Shown piece after piece: positions 35,809 to 44,836 of a stretch of DNA of 64,000 nt. The stretch's first letter is position 1. Every line of letters starts with the position of its first letter. Source of the stretch: Christensenella tenuis (GTDB taxonomy: Bacteria; Bacillota; Clostridia; Christensenellales; Christensenellaceae); assembly GCF_014287795.1 (NCBI RefSeq), contig NZ_JACOON010000006.1:62001-126000 (forward strand). The letters are read 5' to 3'. Made by a program: the position numbers and the translations under genes. The notes beneath the pieces were generated by a model, which saw only the letters and a program-made list of their open reading frames with translations, was not told the origin of the DNA and did no database searches.

Positions 35809-37236
35809 ATGCCTTTTGGAAAACGAAAAAAGGATTTGGATCTTTCGGTCCATCCCGAAACAAAATATAACCGGATTCTTTATACGGCAAACCGCCGTGT
35901 GGCGTCGGACGACGAATTACCGCCCGTAACGGGGCGCAGGCGTTCGCGCAGCAAGGGCCCCGGCAAACTCGAGGGGCTGCTTTCTTCTTTTGGCGCGTTC
36001 CATGTAAAGCGCTCTAAAAATTCATGCATAAAGCAGGAACCTGCCCAGCAGGGAGCGGGAAGCGGCAGGGTTTTGCGTTCGGGCAGAAGCAACAGGAACG
36101 GTAAAAAAACGGGCGGCTTTTTCCATGATACGCTCCTGCGGACAACTTCCCTCGTGTGTGTTGCGGTGGTAGCCGTTTCACTGATTGCCGTACAGACCAC
36201 GTTTGCCAAACCCGGTACGCCCATTACGCTGATTGACAACGGCCGCGAGCTGCAGTGTGAGACCACCGCCCAGACGGTCGGCGAATTCCTCGAGGACAAC
36301 GCAGTGGAGCTTGGCGAGGAAGACGTGGTATCCACCGAGCTTGGCGCAGAGATTTACGAGGGGCAAACCATTACGATTTACCGTGCGGTTCCGGTTACGG
36401 TGAAAAGCAACGGCACAGAAAAGGAAGTCAGCATTGTGGCCGGGCATACCGTACAGGATGCACTCGACAAGGCGGGCATCGTTCCTGCGGAAAATGACGA
36501 AGTATATCCTTCGCCGGATACCATCGTACGTTCGGGCATGATTATCGACCATATTGTAGTTACGACGCAGGAAACAACGGAGGATCAGGCGATTCCGTTT
36601 GATAATACCACGAAGGAAGACCCGAATCTGGCCAAAGGCAAACATGAAATCGTCCAGGAGGGACAAGAGGGTGTGCTCCGCATCACCTATAAACAGATTT
36701 ATAAAAACGGCGTGCTGATTTCCCAGGATTCGATTTCCGAGGATGTAGTGCAGCAGCCGGTGGATCAAGTGATGGCAATCGGTACGTATGTCGAGCCTGA
36801 AAAGCCCAAGGAAACGACAAAGAAAACGACAACCAAAAAAAGTTCGTCTTCATCGTCTTCTTCATCCGGAAGTTCATCAAAGGGCAGCGGCAGCAGTTCA
36901 TCTTCATCGTCCTCCTCGTCCGGCGGCGGTTCGAGCGACGCCGACCTCGATGGCAGCAAGGGCATGAAAATGCAGCTGACCGCATATTGCTCGTACTGCA
37001 ACAGCGGCAGTAAAACTTCATCCGGCACCTATCCCGCAGCGGGCAGGACGGTTGCATGCAACTCGCTTCCGCTTGGCACGAGAATCTATATCGAGGGCTA
37101 TGGCGAATATGTCGTTGAGGACCGCGGCGGCATGGGCGGCAATGTGATCGATATCTACATGGGCGAGCAGGAAAATGACGACGTGTGCAACAGCTTCGGG
37201 CGAAAAAAGAACGTTACGGTCTATGTGATCGGTTGA
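35809..37236 (+). CDS. YabE-like cell-wall protein with DUF348, G5 and 3D domains
   Basis: A 475-residue protein with a cytoplasmic N-terminus, a hydrophobic anchor near residues 108-125 (TSLVCVAVVAVSLIAVQ), two ubiquitin-like DUF348 repeats (TPITLIDNGRELQCETTAQT, then VTVKSNGTEKEVSIVAGHT), a G5 domain, a long Ser-rich linker (about residues 335-385), and a C-terminal 3D domain (MQLTAYCSYC, then VEDRGGMGGNVIDIYM with catalytic Asp residues). It probably cleaves cell-wall glycan. It is directly followed by rsmA, as in the B. subtilis yabE-rnmV-ksgA order, although rnmV is missing here. Confidence 0.9.
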   Translation: MPFGKRKKDLDLSVHPETKYNRILYTANRRVASDDELPPVTGRRRSRSKGPGKLEGLLSSFGAFHVKRSKNSCIKQEPAQQGAGSGRVLRSGRSNRNGKKTGGFFHDTLLRTTSLVCVAVVAVSLIAVQTTFAKPGTPITLIDNGRELQCETTAQTVGEFLEDNAVELGEEDVVSTELGAEIYEGQTITIYRAVPVTVKSNGTEKEVSIVAGHTVQDALDKAGIVPAENDEVYPSPDTIVRSGMIIDHIVVTTQETTEDQAIPFDNTTKEDPNLAKGKHEIVQEGQEGVLRITYKQIYKNGVLISQDSISEDVVQQPVDQVMAIGTYVEPEKPKETTKKTTTKKSSSSSSSSSGSSSKGSGSSSSSSSSSSGGGSSDADLDGSKGMKMQLTAYCSYCNSGSKTSSGTYPAAGRTVACNSLPLGTRIYIEGYGEYVVEDRGGMGGNVIDIYMGEQENDDVCNSFGRKKNVTVYVIG

Positions 37237-37358
37237 CGGGATTTCACGGCGGCGGGCACCTGCCCGCCGCTTTTTTATCTGTACCTCCGGGCGGCATGCA
37301 GTTTGACGGCCGGAGGCTCTCCCTTCCTGGCAGGGAAGGCACGATATGGGGGGCACTT

Positions 37359-38201
37359 ATGAATATCACTTCCCCGCGGGAAATTACACAGTTGCTTTCG
37401 GAGTACCATCTTTCTCCGCTGAAAAAGTTTGGGCAGAATTTCCTGTGCGATGAAAATATTGTGCAGAAGATCGTGGACAGCATAGGGCTTACGCCGGACC
37501 GCTGCGTACTTGAAATCGGTACGGGCCTCGGCGCGCTCACGCGCGCCCTCAGCGTGCGCGCCAAAAAGGTTGTTTCCGTGGAAATTGACCGCGGCCTCCT
37601 TGCCCTGCACGGGAAAACGCTGGCCGGTCTTCCAAACGTCACGGTCCTTGAAGGAGATATTCTGAAATACGACCTAAAGGGCCTGTGCGCAGACTATTTT
37701 GGCGGCAGTCCCTTTCATGTATGCGGCAACCTCCCCTACTACATTACGAGTAAAATCCTGATGCAGGTTTTGGAAAGCGGGGCGCCCGTACGTTCCATCA
37801 CTGCAATGGTACAAAAGGAAGTCGCGCAGCGCCTGTCTGCCCGGCCGGGGGACACCGATTATGGCGCGCTCACCGCATCCTGCCTGTATTTTTCACAGCC
37901 GGAAACACTGTTCACCGTATCGCGCAATTGTTTTTATCCCGCGCCCGACGTGGACTCTGCCATTATCCGCATGGAGCTCTCGCGTCCCGCATGCGGCGTG
38001 GCCCGCAGCGACTATACCGCGGTGATCCGCGCGGCCTTTTCCATGCGCAGGAAAACCATCTACAACAACCTCAAACCGCTCGCCGGCAGTAACGCAAAAT
38101 TTATTTTGGAATCCTGCAAAATAGATCCAAATGCAAGGGCGCAAGAGCTTTCACCCAGCCAATTTTGCGATATTGCAAAATTAATTTTTCAAAAATTGTA
38201 A
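37359..38201 (+). CDS. rsmA: 16S rRNA dimethyladenosine methyltransferase RsmA (KsgA)
   Basis: A 280-residue SAM enzyme that dimethylates two adenines at the 3' end of 16S rRNA. It starts KKFGQNFLCDENIV, has motif I VLEIGTGLGALTRAL, and the catalytic NLPYY at CGNLPYYITSKIL. The ATG at 37359 follows a GGGGGG run; an earlier in-frame ATG lies inside the yabE-like gene and is rejected. It probably shares a transcript with the upstream gene. Confidence 0.95.
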   Translation: MNITSPREITQLLSEYHLSPLKKFGQNFLCDENIVQKIVDSIGLTPDRCVLEIGTGLGALTRALSVRAKKVVSVEIDRGLLALHGKTLAGLPNVTVLEGDILKYDLKGLCADYFGGSPFHVCGNLPYYITSKILMQVLESGAPVRSITAMVQKEVAQRLSARPGDTDYGALTASCLYFSQPETLFTVSRNCFYPAPDVDSAIIRMELSRPACGVARSDYTAVIRAAFSMRRKTIYNNLKPLAGSNAKFILESCKIDPNARAQELSPSQFCDIAKLIFQKL

Positions 38202-38358
38202 AAAATTTCACAACTTTTTTTATTTTCAGGAAGGATTAAAGGGGTATTTATAGAATAACTATAATATGGGGTACGTTCAAATTGTATCCCATACCGCCTT
38301 TTGGCGATTTGAGACTGCACAAAATTATTATTGAAAACATATTTTAGGAGGTACACTG

Positions 38359-39942
38359 ATGGAGACTTACGGTCTGGAAAAATTGGGAATTCTGAATCCT
38401 ACGGCGGTTCACCGCAACCTTTCCCCCGCCCTGCTGGTAGAGGCGGCTTTGAGAAGGGGCGAAGGCGTGCTGAGCGACAAGGGCGCCCTTACGGTGACAA
38501 CGGGAAAATATACGGGACGTTCGCCTAAGGACAAATTTATTGTCGACACTCCCGGCGTTCATGATGATATTGCCTGGGGCAGCGTAAACGTGCCGATCAC
38601 CAAGGAGAAATTCGACGCGATTAAAAATAAGATGGTTGCTTACCTGCAAAACCGTGAAATTTTTATTTTTGACGGCTTTGCGGGCGCGGATCCGGCTTGC
38701 ACGAAGAAGTTCCGCATCGTAAACGAGCTGGCCAGCGAAAACCTGTTCATCCACCAGCTCCTGATCCGTCCGACAGCGGACGAGCTTGCTTCCTACGGCG
38801 ACGCTGATTTCACGATCATCGCCGCGCCCGGATTTAAGTGTATCCCCGAGGAAGACGGCGTAAACAGCGAAGCCGCCATCATGATCGACTATGAAGCGAA
38901 ACTCGTTGTGATCGCAGGCTCCCAGTATGCAGGCGAAATCAAAAAAAGCGTATTCTCCGTTATGAATTTCCTGATGCCAAAAGAAAACGTGCTGCCCATG
39001 CACTGCTCGGCGAACATGGATCCCGAGACGGGCGACACGGCTGTATTCTTCGGCCTTTCCGGCACGGGCAAAACGACATTGTCGGCTGACCCGAACCGCA
39101 AGCTGATCGGCGACGACGAGCACGGTTGGTCCGAACACGGCATCTTCAACTTCGAAGGCGGCTGCTATGCAAAGACCATTAACCTCGATCCCGAAGGAGA
39201 GCCGGAAATTTACGGTGCAATCCGTTTCGGCGCACTGATGGAAAACGTGATCCTCGATCCTGAGACGCGTACGCCCGACTTCAACGACGGCAGCCTTACG
39301 GAAAATACCCGTGTGGGCTACCCGGTCGATTTCATTTCTAACGCGGCAATTCCGGGCGTCGGCGACGTTCCGAAGGTTATCATCTTCCTGACGGCAGACG
39401 CATTCGGCGTACTTCCGCCCATCAGCCGTCTCGATGAAAACGCTGCGATGTATCACTTCGTAACGGGCTTCACATCCAAGCTGGCGGGTACGGAACGCGG
39501 CGTTACCGAGCCGCAGCCGACCTTCTCTACCTGCTTCGGCGCTCCGTTCATGCCGATGGATCCTTCCGTTTACGCGGAAATGCTGGGTGAGAAAATTGCC
39601 AAATACAATACGAGAGTATATCTCGTAAACACTGGCTGGTCCGGCGGCCCTTACGGCGTAGGCAGCCGTATGAAGCTGAAATTTACACGTGCAATGATCA
39701 CTGCCGCTTTGAACGGTACGCTCGAAGATGCCGAATTCAAGCATGACGCGGTGTTCAACGTGGATGTTCCGCAGAGCTGCCCGGATGTTCCGGATGAAAT
39801 CATGAATCCGCGCGACACATGGGAAGACAAAGCGGCTTACGATGAATCCGCGAAGAAGCTGGCAAAAATGTTCGAAGACAACTTCTCCAAGAAGTATCCG
39901 AATATGCCGAAGCATATCGTGGACGCAGGCCCGAAAGGCTGA
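38359..39942 (+). CDS. pckA: Phosphoenolpyruvate carboxykinase (ATP)
   Basis: A 527-residue enzyme that interconverts oxaloacetate and PEP with ATP/ADP; in fermenting anaerobes it often runs in the PEP-carboxylating direction. Motifs: TGRSPKDKFIV at the start, the P-loop GLSGTGKTTLS, the kinase DDEHGW segment, and FTSKLAGTERGV near residue 375. AGGAGG lies 9 bases before the ATG. An in-frame run of TATAAT at 38264 suggests a promoter, but no good -35 is seen. A terminator follows. Confidence 0.97.
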   Translation: METYGLEKLGILNPTAVHRNLSPALLVEAALRRGEGVLSDKGALTVTTGKYTGRSPKDKFIVDTPGVHDDIAWGSVNVPITKEKFDAIKNKMVAYLQNREIFIFDGFAGADPACTKKFRIVNELASENLFIHQLLIRPTADELASYGDADFTIIAAPGFKCIPEEDGVNSEAAIMIDYEAKLVVIAGSQYAGEIKKSVFSVMNFLMPKENVLPMHCSANMDPETGDTAVFFGLSGTGKTTLSADPNRKLIGDDEHGWSEHGIFNFEGGCYAKTINLDPEGEPEIYGAIRFGALMENVILDPETRTPDFNDGSLTENTRVGYPVDFISNAAIPGVGDVPKVIIFLTADAFGVLPPISRLDENAAMYHFVTGFTSKLAGTERGVTEPQPTFSTCFGAPFMPMDPSVYAEMLGEKIAKYNTRVYLVNTGWSGGPYGVGSRMKLKFTRAMITAALNGTLEDAEFKHDAVFNVDVPQSCPDVPDEIMNPRDTWEDKAAYDESAKKLAKMFEDNFSKKYPNMPKHIVDAGPKG

Positions 39943-39965
39943 GCCAGGATCCAATGATACCCAGA

Positions 39966-39994
39966 ATGCAGTGGGAAAATTCCCACTGCATTTT
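39966..39994 (+). terminator. Terminator of pckA
   Basis: ATGCAGTGGGA / TCCCACTGCAT around an AAAT loop, then TTTTTG. It lies 24 bases after the stop. Confidence 0.85.
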
Positions 39995-40028
39995 TGTATC
40001 GGACAAAAACCGCAAGCAGGAGGATGAC

Positions 40029-40676
40029 ATGAAACTTTCAGGCTTCAAGGGCGCGATTTTTGACCTGGATGGAACGCTGCTCGATTCCATGTATGTCTGG
40101 TCGGACGTCAATAAGGAATTTTTGAAAAAACGGCACCTGGGCGCGCCCGCCGGATATGTGGAAACCATAACCCCGATGTTTTCCATGGATGCGGCAAATT
40201 ATGCCATTAAAACATTGAACCTTCCTGACCGCCCGGAAGAGCTGATTGCCGAATGGAATGGCATGGCGCATGATATTTACAGCAATGGCGTGACGCTGAA
40301 GGACGGCGCAGGGCAATATCTCCGGCGGCTGAAGCATGCCGGTGTGAAACTTGGCGTGGCTACCGCGCTCACCGCTTACTTGTATGAACCGGTTCTTAAG
40401 CGCAACGGGATCTATGAACTGTTCGACGCGTTCGTTTCATCCCACGAGGCGGGACGCAGCAAGGCCTTTCCCGACGTATACCTGCTCGCTGCGGAGCGTA
40501 TTGGCGTAGAGCCTGCGGACTGTATGGTATTTGAGGATATCCGCACGGGTGTACTCGGTGCAAAAACCGGAGGATTTGCCACTTGCGGCGTATACGAGCC
40601 GTGGTCTTTCGACGAGCAGGACGGGCTTCCGGAGGCTGCGGATCACTATATTCGCAGCTTCCGTGAGCTGCTGTAG
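40029..40676 (+). CDS. HAD superfamily phosphatase/phosphoglucomutase-like protein
   Basis: A 215-residue protein, ATG at 40029 with AGGAGGATGAC upstream. HAD motifs: FDLDGTLLDSM (nucleophile Asp), GVATAL near residue 110, and KAFPDVYLL with FEDIRTG (the metal-binding acids). A helical cap lies between motifs I and II (subfamily IA). The substrate is unknown. It follows pckA and its terminator on the same strand. Confidence 0.85.
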   Translation: MKLSGFKGAIFDLDGTLLDSMYVWSDVNKEFLKKRHLGAPAGYVETITPMFSMDAANYAIKTLNLPDRPEELIAEWNGMAHDIYSNGVTLKDGAGQYLRRLKHAGVKLGVATALTAYLYEPVLKRNGIYELFDAFVSSHEAGRSKAFPDVYLLAAERIGVEPADCMVFEDIRTGVLGAKTGGFATCGVYEPWSFDEQDGLPEAADHYIRSFRELL

Positions 40677-40688
40677 CTTTCCGGTTCG

Positions 40689-40717
40689 AAAAAAGCCGTG
40701 CGCATGCACTGCTTTTT
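40689..40717. terminator. Bidirectional terminator
   Basis: AAAAAGC-cg-TGC-gcat-GCA-ct-GCTTTTT. The HAD gene (plus) and the HAAS gene (minus) converge on it. Confidence 0.65.
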
Positions 40718-40731
40718 GAATGCTTCTATTT

Positions 40732-41790
40732 TTATACCCTCCCGTAGCGGATCCCCTTGTACAGAGATTCCGCGCTGTCCAGTACGAAAGCAAAAATCAG
40801 GATGCAGCCGAAGAACTTCGTGAAATATTCCCAAAATATGTTAAGCTGCGCGGCTGCTCCGGCAAAATTTGTATTGATAGCCGCCGCCTGATCAATCAGA
40901 TTCTGGTTCCACACGCCCGGATCGAAAAAGACCGCACAGGAAAGCCCGAGGGCGATCATATTGAGCACGGCGGTGACAATGCCAAGCCACAGTGTATGCC
41001 GTCCGATGGCAACACGCAGGGTTTCGCGCAGGATGCCGAGGGCAAAGCAGACGTTCAGCACCGGCAGGAAAGCGGGCAGCGCCTCCAGGTTGAAGAGGGG
41101 AACGGAGTGCATAACGCCTTCCCCATCCGTAAGCCAAAGGCCCATGAGGTAGGGAATCAGGTTGAAGAGAATGATAACGGCAACCGTAAACACGATGCCC
41201 GCAACGGATTCACCTTTTTTGACAACCGCTTTTTCTGATGGAATCGGACGGTCTTTTAAGTCCTGCGGTTTCCATGCACTTCCCGATGATTCCTTAAGGT
41301 CGAGCTTCACCGAATAACGTTCAACCAACGCAAAGATAAGCGTCACCCAGGCAAACCCCTGCACGAGCCCCAGCACGGTGTTGCCAATCGCCTCTCCCAC
41401 GCCGAGCGCGGCGCTTCCCACATACTGCGTGCCCGCTGCCGCGGGCGCATCGATCATCCACGCAACTCCCTGCACAATTGCCGCAATTACCATTCCCACA
41501 GTAACCGCGATGAGGACAATTTTGAGCACAAACCAGTATTGCTCATAATATTTAGGGCCAATCAGATATTTTTTGTCCCCCCGGTATTTCCCCGCGAGAG
41601 CGGAGGGCGCCCCAAGCTCGCGCAGGATATCCTCCGCATTTTCCTGCCGTGTTTTTTCATTGTCTCCGCGTTCCTCCAACATATCGTCCACCAGGCTCCG
41701 CAGTTCCAAGCCCGTATCGTTCCGCTGGTCCGCAGGCAACCTGCGCACTACATCGTAAATATACCGTTCGATCATTTCCTCTGTCGTCAT
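40732..41790 (-). CDS. HAAS (DUF1700-type) membrane protein
   Basis: A 352-residue protein from the ATG at 41790. The N-terminal 75 residues form the HAAS/permease-prefix domain (MIERYIYDVVRRLPADQRNDTGLEL, RQENAEDILRELGAP), which often sits next to PadR regulators. The rest has about six hydrophobic helices. Its ATG overlaps the padR stop by 4 bases, so padR comes first in a two-gene operon. The biological role is unknown; such pairs are seen in response to cell-envelope stress. Confidence 0.8.
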   Translation of the reverse strand: MTTEEMIERYIYDVVRRLPADQRNDTGLELRSLVDDMLEERGDNEKTRQENAEDILRELGAPSALAGKYRGDKKYLIGPKYYEQYWFVLKIVLIAVTVGMVIAAIVQGVAWMIDAPAAAGTQYVGSAALGVGEAIGNTVLGLVQGFAWVTLIFALVERYSVKLDLKESSGSAWKPQDLKDRPIPSEKAVVKKGESVAGIVFTVAVIILFNLIPYLMGLWLTDGEGVMHSVPLFNLEALPAFLPVLNVCFALGILRETLRVAIGRHTLWLGIVTAVLNMIALGLSCAVFFDPGVWNQNLIDQAAAINTNFAGAAAQLNIFWEYFTKFFGCILIFAFVLDSAESLYKGIRYGRV

Positions 41791-42137
41791 TTTTCTTCTC
41801 CCCCATCCGTCATATGCCCGATTACCCGCTCCATCTCCTGCCATTGGGCACACAAACGTTTATAAACTTCTTTCCCCATTGGCGTGATTGCGTAATATTT
41901 GCGCGGTTTGGCCCCGCCTGTTTCCCATTCGCTCCCGAGAAGCCCTTGTTTTTCCAAGCGCCGCAGCAGCGGGTATAACGTTCCCGCTTCAGTGGGCATT
42001 CCCGCCTCGCACAGCCGCTGCACAAGGGAATACCCATATTGCGGCTCCGCAAGCTGGCTCAATACGCACATAACGATTGTTCCCCGCCGTAACTCCTGCG
42101 TCAGTCCGCTGACAATTTCTTCCGGTGTTTCCATCAT
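41787..42137 (-). CDS. PadR family transcriptional regulator
   Basis: A 116-residue winged-helix repressor. The fold is clear: RRGTIVMCVLSQL, YGYSLVQRLCEAG, TEAGTLYPLLRRLEKQGLLGSEW, then PRKYYAITPMGKEVY. The ATG at 42137 (or the next one at 42134) has GGAGGTG upstream. A palindrome overlapping the transcription start and a consensus promoter precede it, so it likely represses itself and the HAAS gene. Confidence 0.92.
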   Translation of the reverse strand: MMETPEEIVSGLTQELRRGTIVMCVLSQLAEPQYGYSLVQRLCEAGMPTEAGTLYPLLRRLEKQGLLGSEWETGGAKPRKYYAITPMGKEVYKRLCAQWQEMERVIGHMTDGGEEK

Positions 42138-42149
42138 GTGTCACCTCCA

Positions 42150-42206
42150 ATAGTGTGCGATACACACTATATCTGCATTATACTGTGCGCCACACATCAT
42201 TGTCAA
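42150..42206 (-). promoter_or_regulatory. Promoter and operator of the padR operon
   Basis: In the reverse sense TTGACA (42201-42206), 18 bases, TATAAT (42177-42182). An 8-base inverted repeat, ATAGTGTG/CACACTAT with a 5-base centre, lies at 42150-42170 over the start site. A second, weaker TGTG-cgc-CACA repeat sits in the -35/-10 spacer. Both are typical of PadR operator placement. Confidence 0.88.
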
Positions 42207-42216
42207 GCCCAGTATC

Positions 42217-42254
42217 AAAAAACACCCGAAAAAATTTTTCAGGTGTTTCTTTTT
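42217..42254. terminator. Terminator downstream of spo0A
   Basis: AAACACC...GAAAAA / TTTTTC...GGTGTTT with flanking A and T runs. It can end the spo0A transcript on the minus strand. Confidence 0.65.
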
Positions 42255-42360
42255 GCGTATATTCATAAATGGAAGGCGCATAAACCATTCTTTTTTTTGC
42301 ATGTTGGGCGCTTCTTTTTCCTCCGCATAATTCATATAAATATGCATTATGCATTTTTGG

Positions 42361-42452
42361 TTATCCACTTTATTCACATGCTTTTTCATAATTCGCCCTG
42401 AAAGGCCTATTTTAAGACTGGGTTATCCACAAACTTATCCACTTTATCCACA
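42361..42452 (+). other. Cluster of five DnaA-box-like sites
   Basis: TTATCCACT (42361), TTATTCACA (42370), TTATCCACA (42423), TTATCCACT (42435) and TTATCCACA (42444), all in the same orientation within 92 bases of AT-rich DNA. Three match the consensus TTATNCACA fully, two have one mismatch. A direct repeat GTGAAACATT follows at 42465 and 42478. There is no dnaA or dnaN gene beside it, so it is more likely a DnaA-binding regulatory or titration cluster than oriC. Confidence 0.6.
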
Positions 42453-42498
42453 ATTATACATTTTGTGAAACATTTACGTGAAACATTCTCACGCATAA

Positions 42499-43269
42499 TT
42501 ATTCATTTTTTTCACTAATCAGCTTATCCGCGATCAGGGCGATCAGCTCCCCGTTCGTCGGTTTTTGCCGGCTGATGCCCGGCGGGAATCCAAGCGCCTC
42601 CTGCAGGTGTTGCATTTTGTCCCTGTCATACATAACCTCCGCCGCGTGCCGGATGGCAAGCTCCACCTTTGTAGTCGTTATGCCGTAGGTTTTCGCAATC
42701 CTTGGGTACAATTCCTTGGTGATGCTGTAAATAATCATGCGGTCTTGTGCGGTGAGTTTTACAGCCTCTTTCAGGTACTGATATCCTTTCAGGTGCGGCG
42801 GGACTCCCATACGCAAAAACAAATCCGTAATACGCTGCTCAAGATTATCCTCCTTGCGGATGACTTCCCCCTTTTGCTCCTCTTCTTCATCATCCAAACG
42901 AACGACATCCCAAATCCTGCGGTACAATACGTCTTTCTGGTAGGGTTTAATCATATAATATTTTGCTCCCATTTTAAATGACCGCCGGATTACATCCTCG
43001 CTGCTGATTGCCGACACGATAATCGTATTTGGCGCTTTCATTTTTTTTGCCGCTGTTTCAAGGAAACTGAATCCGTCTGCACCGGGCATCACGAGGTCAA
43101 CCACTGCAACATCGTACGGACAGAGCGAGCAATACTCTATGGCTTCACGCACACAGCAGGCGCAGTCTACCTTGTGAACATCCTCTTGCTGTGTGAGGAA
43201 CTGCTTCATTTCATGCGCTGTTTGCGTATCATCATCCACCAGCAACACGTCAATCGTCTCTTTCAACAT
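42499..43269 (-). CDS. spo0A: Sporulation master regulator Spo0A
   Basis: A 256-residue response regulator. The receiver domain has the acidic pair VDDD, the phosphoacceptor Asp in VVDLVMPG near residue 58, VSA and IKPYQ. The C-terminal DNA-binding domain is Spo0A-type: MGVPPHLKGYQYLKEAV, TKVELAIRHAAEVMY and KPTNGELIALIADKL. Phosphorelay input activates it to start sporulation. It is not beside spoIVB or recN, its usual neighbours. The DNA-binding helix region diverges from Bacillus. Confidence 0.95.
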   Translation of the reverse strand: MLKETIDVLLVDDDTQTAHEMKQFLTQQEDVHKVDCACCVREAIEYCSLCPYDVAVVDLVMPGADGFSFLETAAKKMKAPNTIIVSAISSEDVIRRSFKMGAKYYMIKPYQKDVLYRRIWDVVRLDDEEEEQKGEVIRKEDNLEQRITDLFLRMGVPPHLKGYQYLKEAVKLTAQDRMIIYSITKELYPRIAKTYGITTTKVELAIRHAAEVMYDRDKMQHLQEALGFPPGISRQKPTNGELIALIADKLISEKNE

Positions 43270-43391
43270 CTCTCTTCACCCTTTCTTTGGCCGTATACCA
43301 ACCTGTTTATAACATATATTCATGAAAGCCAAAAAATATTCCATATTTTATAAATTTTTTCACAATTTTTTATTGCTTCCCCGGAATGCGG

Positions 43392-43419
43392 TGTACATTT
43401 ACAGGAAAGGGTGTATAAT
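43392..43419 (+). promoter_or_regulatory. Likely promoter of ktrB
   Basis: TGTACA, 16 bases, TATAAT at 43414-43419, about 30 bases before the GTG start. Confidence 0.55.
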
Positions 43420-43449
43420 GGTACAGAGATTTAGTTCGAGGTATCTATA

Positions 43450-44820
43450 GTGAGGATCTTACGACGGAAAAGGCCGCTCAATCCTGCGGAAATATTGGTG
43501 TTTGGGTTCGGCGGAATGATACTCATAGGCACGATCCTTTTATGCCTGCCGGCAGCTTCTTCCACAGGAGAATCGGTAGGCTTTTTGTCTGCGCTTTTTT
43601 CTTCCACATCGGCCGTATGCGTCACCGGGCTTTCCGTGCTTGAAATCGGCACGGCATTCTCGCTGTTTGGCCAGATTGTCATGCTGGTCCTGATCCAGCT
43701 TGGCGGTATCGGGTTTATGACGGCGACCTCCATGGTATACATGCTGATTGGCAGGCGCATTACCCTGAAAGACCGGGTGGTGATCAAAGATTCGCTGGGC
43801 GAGACAAACTTGCAGGGCGTGGTGCGGATGACGCGGAACGTGCTTATCGTAACGGCAGTGACGGAGGCTGTGGGGATTGTGCTTCTTTCCCTTCGGTTTA
43901 TCCCGGAATACGGCGCTGCCCGCGGGCTTTATTACGGCGTGTTCCACTCGGTCTCTTCCTTCTGCAATGCGGGATTTGATGTTTTTGGGTTGGGCAACAG
44001 CCTCGTATCCTATGCCTATGACCCGCTTGTCACCATCACCATTATGGCACTCATTACCGTGGGCGGCCTTGGTTTTTTCGTAGTGGTGGAACTTTACCGC
44101 AAAGCGCTGCTCGGGCATAAATACCGCCTGAAGCTACACACAAAAATTGTTTTGATTGCTTCCGGTATACTTGTGCTTGCAGGTTTCCTGTTTTTCCTGG
44201 CCTTCGAGTGGAACAATCCCCGTACGCTGGGTGCGGAGGGCGTCTCTTTGGGAGATAAGGTGCTTGGCGCCATGTTCCAGTCCGTAACGCCGCGTACCGC
44301 GGGCTACGCAACCATCCCGCAGGGAGACCTGATGCCCGCGTCCAAAATAGCAACGACAGCCCTCATGTTTATCGGTGCCTCTCCATCCGGCACGGGCGGC
44401 GGTATTAAAACCACAACGGCGGTGATGCTGCTTTTCCTTGTGGTGACAATCGTAACCGGGAAAAAAGACACCGTAGTAATGAAACGCCGGATGAATAAGG
44501 ACGTGATGATGCGCGCCATTACCATCGCCACGATTGCATTTGTATTCGTGGGCTTTATTACGATGCTGCTGTGCATCACGGAACAAGCGCACCTCTCGGC
44601 GGCGGACCTGCTGTTTGAAACGGTTTCAGCCTTTGCAACAGTGGGGCTTTCCACGGGGATTACGCACGCCCTTTCCCCCATCAGCCAAATCCTGATTATC
44701 ATCACGATGTTTGCGGGCAGGGTTGGTGTGTTTACCGTATCTATGGCGGTTGCAAAACGGATGAGCAAGCAGGATATAAGCAATATACGTTACCCTGAAG
44801 AACGGGTAATGATCGGATAA
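43450..44820 (+). CDS. ktrB: Potassium uptake membrane subunit KtrB/TrkH
   Basis: A 456-residue channel-like protein starting at GTG. It has four pore-loop repeats recognisable by their filter sequences: SAVCVTGLSV, SFCNAGFDVF, TPRTAGYAT and SAFATVGLST. The membrane pattern is that of the Trk/Ktr/HKT family. It imports K+ (often with Na+) and is gated by the KtrA ring encoded next. The start GTG lies 8 bases after GAGG; no better start was seen. Confidence 0.94.
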   Translation: MRILRRKRPLNPAEILVFGFGGMILIGTILLCLPAASSTGESVGFLSALFSSTSAVCVTGLSVLEIGTAFSLFGQIVMLVLIQLGGIGFMTATSMVYMLIGRRITLKDRVVIKDSLGETNLQGVVRMTRNVLIVTAVTEAVGIVLLSLRFIPEYGAARGLYYGVFHSVSSFCNAGFDVFGLGNSLVSYAYDPLVTITIMALITVGGLGFFVVVELYRKALLGHKYRLKLHTKIVLIASGILVLAGFLFFLAFEWNNPRTLGAEGVSLGDKVLGAMFQSVTPRTAGYATIPQGDLMPASKIATTALMFIGASPSGTGGGIKTTTAVMLLFLVVTIVTGKKDTVVMKRRMNKDVMMRAITIATIAFVFVGFITMLLCITEQAHLSAADLLFETVSAFATVGLSTGITHALSPISQILIIITMFAGRVGVFTVSMAVAKRMSKQDISNIRYPEERVMIG

Positions 44821-44836
44821 CGACAGGAGAAGCGAT

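Noticed and set aside
38344..39954. 536-codon open frame antisense to pckA
   Set aside because: Mirror of a strongly biased coding frame; composition rich in Arg, His and Val with no domain, and pckA on the other strand is certain.
42361..42452. Chromosomal origin oriC
   Set aside because: DnaA boxes are present but dnaA, dnaN, rpmH and other origin neighbours are absent; kept as a DnaA-box cluster only.
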